Source: Rhodococcus_G sp042879035 (GTDB taxonomy: Bacteria; Actinomycetota; Actinomycetes; Mycobacteriales; Mycobacteriaceae). Taken from it: DNA of 64,000 nt. Of the stretch, positions 60,760-64,000 are shown piece after piece (position 1 is the stretch's first letter; every line of letters begins with the position of its first letter). The notes beneath the pieces are model-generated. The model was given only the letters and a program-made list of their open reading frames with translations. It made no database searches and was not told the DNA's origin. The position numbers were made by a program, and so were the translations under genes. The stretch is from positions 310,001 through 374,000 of the forward strand of contig NZ_JBIAOU010000003.1 of assembly GCF_042879035.1 (NCBI RefSeq). The letters are read 5' to 3'.

Positions 60760-61751
60760 TCCAGGCTCTCGTGGGCGGCCGGGATCGACCCGAGTCGACC
60801 GGCCTGGAAGTCCTCGAACGCCTGGATGACCTCGGCCCTGGTGTTCATCACGAACGGGCCGGCCATCGCGACGGGTTCGCGAATCGGCTTGCCGCCCAGG
60901 ATGAACACCTCCAACGACTCGGTGCGGGAATCCTGCGTGTCGGCGGCCGCGATCGTGATCGTGTCGCCGCGGTGGAACTCGTCGCCGACCCGCTCGCCGC
61001 GACCGAACACGGCCAGCTGTCCCATCCGGATCGGCCGACGCTCGGCGCCGACAGTCCCGTCGCCGGCGAGGACGTAGGCGAGCGCATTGAAGTCGGGGTT
61101 CCACGGCAACGTCACGCTGGCGCCGGGCGCGATGGTCGCGTGCAGCAGGGTGATGGGGGTGTAGGTCGAGCCCGGCCCCTGATGGCCGTCGAGGTCGCCG
61201 GCGATGACGCGGATCAGTGCGCCGCCGTCGGGGGAGGAGAGCAGTGCCACCTTGCTGCCGGTGATGTCCTGGTAGCGGGGCGCCGCCATCTTGTTGTCCT
61301 TCGGCAAGTTGACCCAGAGCTGCACTCCATGGAAAAGGCCGCCGCTCGTCACGAGTGCCTCCGGCGGGGCCTCGATGTGCAGGATGCCGCCGCCCGCGGT
61401 CATCCACTGGGTGTCGCCGCCGCTGATCACGCCGCCGCCACCGTTGGAGTCCTGGTGCTCCATCGTCCCGTCGATCATGTAGGTGACGGTCTCGAAACCA
61501 CGGTGCGGGTGCCACGGGGTGCCCTTCGGCTCCCCGGGTGCGTAGTCGACCTCGCCCATCTGGTCCATGTGGATGAACGGGTCGAGGTGGCGCATGTCGA
61601 CGCCGGCGAACGCGCGCCGGACGGGGAAGCCCTCGCCCTCGTACCCGGTGGGTGCGGTGGTCACGGCGAGGACGGGACGGGCGGTCGCGCCCGGCGCGGT
61701 CTCGGCGACGCGCGGCAAGGCGAGGATGTTGTCGACGGTCACGGCGGGCAT
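60756..61751 (-). CDS. Pirin family protein
   Basis: A 331-residue pirin. The first cupin holds the metal site HPHRGFETVTYMIDG and GGGILHIEAPP (His and Glu); the second cupin ends ILGGKPIREPVAMAGPFVMN, a family hallmark. GAGGAG stands before ATG 61751, and an 18-base palindrome lies 20-38 bases upstream. Function may be redox-linked regulation or dioxygenation; unknown here. It is coupled to a second, broken pirin gene. Confidence 0.92.
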   Translation of the reverse strand: MPAVTVDNILALPRVAETAPGATARPVLAVTTAPTGYEGEGFPVRRAFAGVDMRHLDPFIHMDQMGEVDYAPGEPKGTPWHPHRGFETVTYMIDGTMEHQDSNGGGGVISGGDTQWMTAGGGILHIEAPPEALVTSGGLFHGVQLWVNLPKDNKMAAPRYQDITGSKVALLSSPDGGALIRVIAGDLDGHQGPGSTYTPITLLHATIAPGASVTLPWNPDFNALAYVLAGDGTVGAERRPIRMGQLAVFGRGERVGDEFHRGDTITIAAADTQDSRTESLEVFILGGKPIREPVAMAGPFVMNTRAEVIQAFEDFQAGRLGSIPAAHESLE

Positions 61752-61771
61752 GCTGCGCTCCTCGGATCGAG

Positions 61772-61789
61772 TAGTTGATTTATCAACTA
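61772..61789. promoter_or_regulatory. Palindromic operator upstream of the pirin gene
   Basis: TAGTTGATTTATCAACTA is a palindrome of two eight-base arms around TT, and very AT-rich in a GC-rich setting. Its size and symmetry match MarR/TetR-type operators. It lies directly before the pirin start region and so should control it. No MarR gene is in the window next to it. Confidence 0.75.
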
Positions 61790-61853
61790 TCTTCACCGTA
61801 GCTCAACGCACTCGATCGCCGGCTATTCCCCGGGCCCCGCGGCGGCACGCCGG

Positions 61854-62795
61854 TCAGGGCAGCAGCACGAACTTCCCGCGCGGATGGTCGCCCTGCAGTT
61901 CGATGTGGGCGCGGGCCGCGTCGGCGAGGGGGAAGGTCTTCGCGACGGTGACGTCGAGTCCGCCGCGGCCCGCGAGTTCGACGATCTCGAGTCGCGCCGC
62001 ACGCCGGATCCGGGCACTGTCGGGGTTGTTGGCGCCGATCGCGTGGAAGCCGTCCCGCTCGGCGCGGCCGAACGCGAGGATCGTGACGACCCGGTCGCGG
62101 TCGTGGACCAGGGCGAGGGAGGCGTCGACGGCCTCGTCGGTGCCCGCGGTGTCGACCACAGCGTCGACACCGTCCGGGGCGAGCTCGCGGAGCCGGCCCT
62201 CGAGGCCGTCGCCGTATTCGACCGCGGTGACGCCCAGTGCCCAGAGGTGCTCGTGGTTCCGCGCCCGCGCGGTGCCGATCACGGTGGCGCCGCGCGCGAG
62301 TGCGAGCTGCGCGGTCGCGGTGCCCACGGATCCGGACGCGCCGTGGATCAGGAGGGTGTCGCCGGCCGCGACGCGGACCGTTGTCAGCGCGTCGACCGCG
62401 GTGGTCCCGCTCGACAGCAGGGCGGCGGCCTGCTCCCAGGTGAGATTCTGCGGTTTCGCGAAGGTGACCGCGGCCGGCACCGTGATCAGTTCCGTGTAGG
62501 TGCCGGTGCCGGGATCGACGATCACCTCGTCGCCGACGGCGATCGGTCCGGTCGGGCCGACGGGGTCGTCGCCGACCGCCACGACCACACCGGACGCCTC
62601 GATCCCGGGCCGTACCGGCAGGTTCGCGGGATCGGCGCCGACGGCACCGCTGTACACCTTGTAGTCGAAGGGGTTGACGCCGACTGCGCGCAGCCGGACC
62701 TGCACCTGCCCGGGTGCCGGATCCGGTACGGCTTCGTCGACGACGGTGAGTACTTCGGGTCCACCGAACGCGGTCGCTACGACTGTCTTGGCCAT
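61854..62795 (-). CDS. Zinc-independent NADP-dependent quinone/enone oxidoreductase (MDR family)
   Basis: A 313-residue medium-chain dehydrogenase/reductase of the quinone-reductase branch. VGVNPFDYKVYSGAVGAD replaces the zinc Cys of alcohol dehydrogenases, PGIEASGVVVAVGDD is typical, and the nucleotide fold is LLIHGASGSVGTATAQLA with an Arg-containing loop (TARARNHEHL) pointing to NADPH. It would reduce quinones or enones. It is divergent from a TetR gene with 101 bases between, which probably regulates it. There is no GAGG-type ribosome binding site directly before ATG 62795. Confidence 0.9.
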   Translation of the reverse strand: MAKTVVATAFGGPEVLTVVDEAVPDPAPGQVQVRLRAVGVNPFDYKVYSGAVGADPANLPVRPGIEASGVVVAVGDDPVGPTGPIAVGDEVIVDPGTGTYTELITVPAAVTFAKPQNLTWEQAAALLSSGTTAVDALTTVRVAAGDTLLIHGASGSVGTATAQLALARGATVIGTARARNHEHLWALGVTAVEYGDGLEGRLRELAPDGVDAVVDTAGTDEAVDASLALVHDRDRVVTILAFGRAERDGFHAIGANNPDSARIRRAARLEIVELAGRGGLDVTVAKTFPLADAARAHIELQGDHPRGKFVLLP

Positions 62796-62860
62796 GTCCG
62801 GCCAACCGTGCAGCCGTGGGAACTATTCCCTCGCGTGCACCTTTTGCACCAGGGATAAAT

Positions 62861-62890
62861 TTGGACTGAGTGCAAGTTTCGTCGTAGTAT
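62861..62890 (+). promoter_or_regulatory. Predicted sigma-70-type promoter of the TetR gene (leaderless)
   Basis: TTGGAC at 62861..62866 and TAGTAT at 62885..62890 are separated by 18 bases. Seven bases after TAGTAT is the GTG start of the TetR gene, so transcription should begin at or next to that codon. GTGCAC, TTGCAC and GTGCAA half-sites at 62834..62874 may be repressor sites. Confidence 0.6.
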
Positions 62891-62896
62891 GGCAGG

Positions 62897-63508
62897 GTGA
62901 CCCAGGCATCCGGGCTGCGCGCAGCCAAGAAGCTCGAGACGTGGCGTGCCCTGCGCGCTGCCGCCATCGAGCTGGTGAGCGCCCGGGGATTCGACGCCGT
63001 GAGCGTCGAGGAGATCGCCGCCGCGGCCCGCGTCTCCAAGAGCACCCTGTTCAACTACTTCGACTCCAAGGAGTCGGTCCTGCTCGACCCCGACCCCGAG
63101 GACCCGGCACGGTGGCGCGCGCTGGCCGCGGCCCGGCCGGCGGACGAGCCGATGTGGCACTCGCTGCGTGAGATCATCACCGCGACGGCATGCCACGACG
63201 AGGGCAAACTGCTGTTGCGCAAGGCGATGATCGAGCAGTGTCAGGCGCTGCTGGAACCGGCGATGGCCGCCAGCGCGCCGTTCCGCGGCTTCGTCCGCGA
63301 ATGGGTCACCGCGCGCGTGACCGACGAGATGGTCGCCGCCCTGGTGGTGAACTCCACGTTCGCGATCGTGCACACCGCGTATCGCTGCTGGCATCCCGAC
63401 GACGGTGTGCCGCAGTTCGAGACGCTCGTGCGACGCGGCTTCGACGTCGTCGGGCGGGGCATGGTCGCGCTGAGCGAAAATCCTGCAACCGCACCGGAGT
63501 CGACGTGA
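62897..63508 (+). CDS. TetR-family transcriptional regulator
   Basis: A 203-residue TetR regulator with WRALRAAAIELVSARGFDA, VSVEEIAAAARVSKSTLF and NYFDSKESVLL as its DNA-binding region. It is divergent from the quinone oxidoreductase gene and overlaps the DedA gene by four bases (GTGA), so it may control both. The GTG start coincides with a predicted transcription start, which would give a leaderless mRNA. Confidence 0.9.
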   Translation: MTQASGLRAAKKLETWRALRAAAIELVSARGFDAVSVEEIAAAARVSKSTLFNYFDSKESVLLDPDPEDPARWRALAAARPADEPMWHSLREIITATACHDEGKLLLRKAMIEQCQALLEPAMAASAPFRGFVREWVTARVTDEMVAALVVNSTFAIVHTAYRCWHPDDGVPQFETLVRRGFDVVGRGMVALSENPATAPEST

Positions 63509-64000
63509 CCACCCTGTTGGAGCGGCTCCAGGGGCTCGAGCCGCTCGTCGTCTACCTCGTCGTCAGTGCGTTCGTGTTCGTCGAGGACGCACTGTTCATC
63601 GGGTTCGTCGTCCCCGGCGAGACCGCCGCGATCGTCGGCGGCGTGATCGCCAGCCAGGCCGACGTCAACCTGTGGGTGATGGTCGCGGTGGTGATCGTGG
63701 CCGCGATGCTCGGAGACACAGTCGGTTTCGGGATCGGCCGCCGCGTCGGTCCTCGAATCCTCAGGTTCCCGTTCCTGTCGAACGGACGCCTCGACGGCGC
63801 CCAGGACATGCTCCGTCGCCGCGGCGGGCCCGCCGTGTTCTTCGGCCGGTTCGTCGCGTTCATCCGAACCGTGATGCCGGCCCTGGCCGGGATCAGCGGC
63901 ATGCCCTACACGCGGTTCCTCGCGTTCAACGCCGTTGCCGCGATCATCTTCGGAACCGGCAACGTACTGCTCGGCTTCTTCGCCGGAAACTCCTACGAGC
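63505..64000 (+). CDS. DedA family membrane protein (C-terminus beyond the window)
   Basis: The first 165 codons of a DedA/SNARE-associated membrane protein; the gene runs off the right edge. Typical features are FVFVEDALFIGFVVPGETAA near the N-terminus, LGDTVGFGIGRRVG, and the conserved FFGRFVAFIRTVMPALAG followed by GISGMPYTRFLAFN. Members are linked to lipid-carrier flipping and membrane homeostasis. The GTG start overlaps the TetR stop. Confidence 0.9.
   Translation, partial: MTTLLERLQGLEPLVVYLVVSAFVFVEDALFIGFVVPGETAAIVGGVIASQADVNLWVMVAVVIVAAMLGDTVGFGIGRRVGPRILRFPFLSNGRLDGAQDMLRRRGGPAVFFGRFVAFIRTVMPALAGISGMPYTRFLAFNAVAAIIFGTGNVLLGFFAGNSYE

Overview
The window is high-GC actinobacterial DNA, most likely from Rhodococcus or a close relative in the Mycobacteriales. 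The pointers are homologues of genes typical of that order: Zmp1-type M13 peptidase, LigC with Prim-PolC, PtpB-type phosphatase, an Rv0805-type phosphodiesterase, a type 2 L,D-transpeptidase and an igr-like steroid/acyl-CoA operon. GTG starts and ATGA/GTGA stop-start overlaps are common. I see no rRNA, tRNA, CRISPR array or intact insertion sequence.

Layout. 0-2 kb: XRE regulator (partial), AzlCD amino-acid exporter, SnoaL-like protein. 2-10.7 kb: MFS permease followed by an eight-gene acyl-CoA operon (two acyl-CoA dehydrogenases, ChsH2-like and ChsH1-like hydratase subunits, Ltp2-like thiolase/aldolase, a second MaoC-type hydratase, two SDRs), which looks like a paralogue of the operon that removes the last side-chain carbons of steroids. 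10.9-16.5 kb: mismatch glycosylase, PAP2 phosphatase, a compact type II restriction-modification-Vsr island preceded by a GGGGA microsatellite, and an MFS pump gene broken by one in-frame TGA. 16.8-24.8 kb: secreted S1 protease, DUF6319-like protein, an operon ending in ilvD and a class III nucleotide cyclase, sulfurtransferase, a 50-residue membrane peptide, and a FadB2-type dehydrogenase. 24.9-27.4 kb: decayed LysR and flavin monooxygenase genes, TauD-type dioxygenase, TetR regulator. 27.7-33.5 kb: two tandem copies of a three-gene membrane signalling module. 34-37 kb: decayed exported-protein genes and CorA. 37-42 kb: dodecin, LigC/Prim-PolC repair pair, HdeD-like protein, L,D-transpeptidase. 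42-49 kb: DUF2252 protein, Zmp1-like peptidase, secreted intradiol dioxygenase, DUF4190-like protein, thioesterase, deaminase, pirin. 49.5-60.3 kb: decayed GMC oxidoreductase, then an RpiR-type regulator and an eight-gene operon for uptake and hydrolysis of an organophosphate or phosphodiester (ABC importer, PtpB-like phosphatase, two metallophosphoesterases, GDSL esterase). 60.3-64 kb: pirin operon with a palindromic operator, quinone oxidoreductase, TetR and DedA (partial).

The strongest candidate for something undescribed is the duplicated signalling module at 27.7-33.5 kb. Each copy holds a LuxR-type regulator, a six-helix histidine kinase and a six-helix pseudokinase-like partner. One copy keeps the phosphorelay residues (His218, Asp69). 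The other has Arg in place of the kinase His and a regulator with no receiver domain. A second theme is decay: eight broken genes are scattered through an otherwise ordinary chromosome region.
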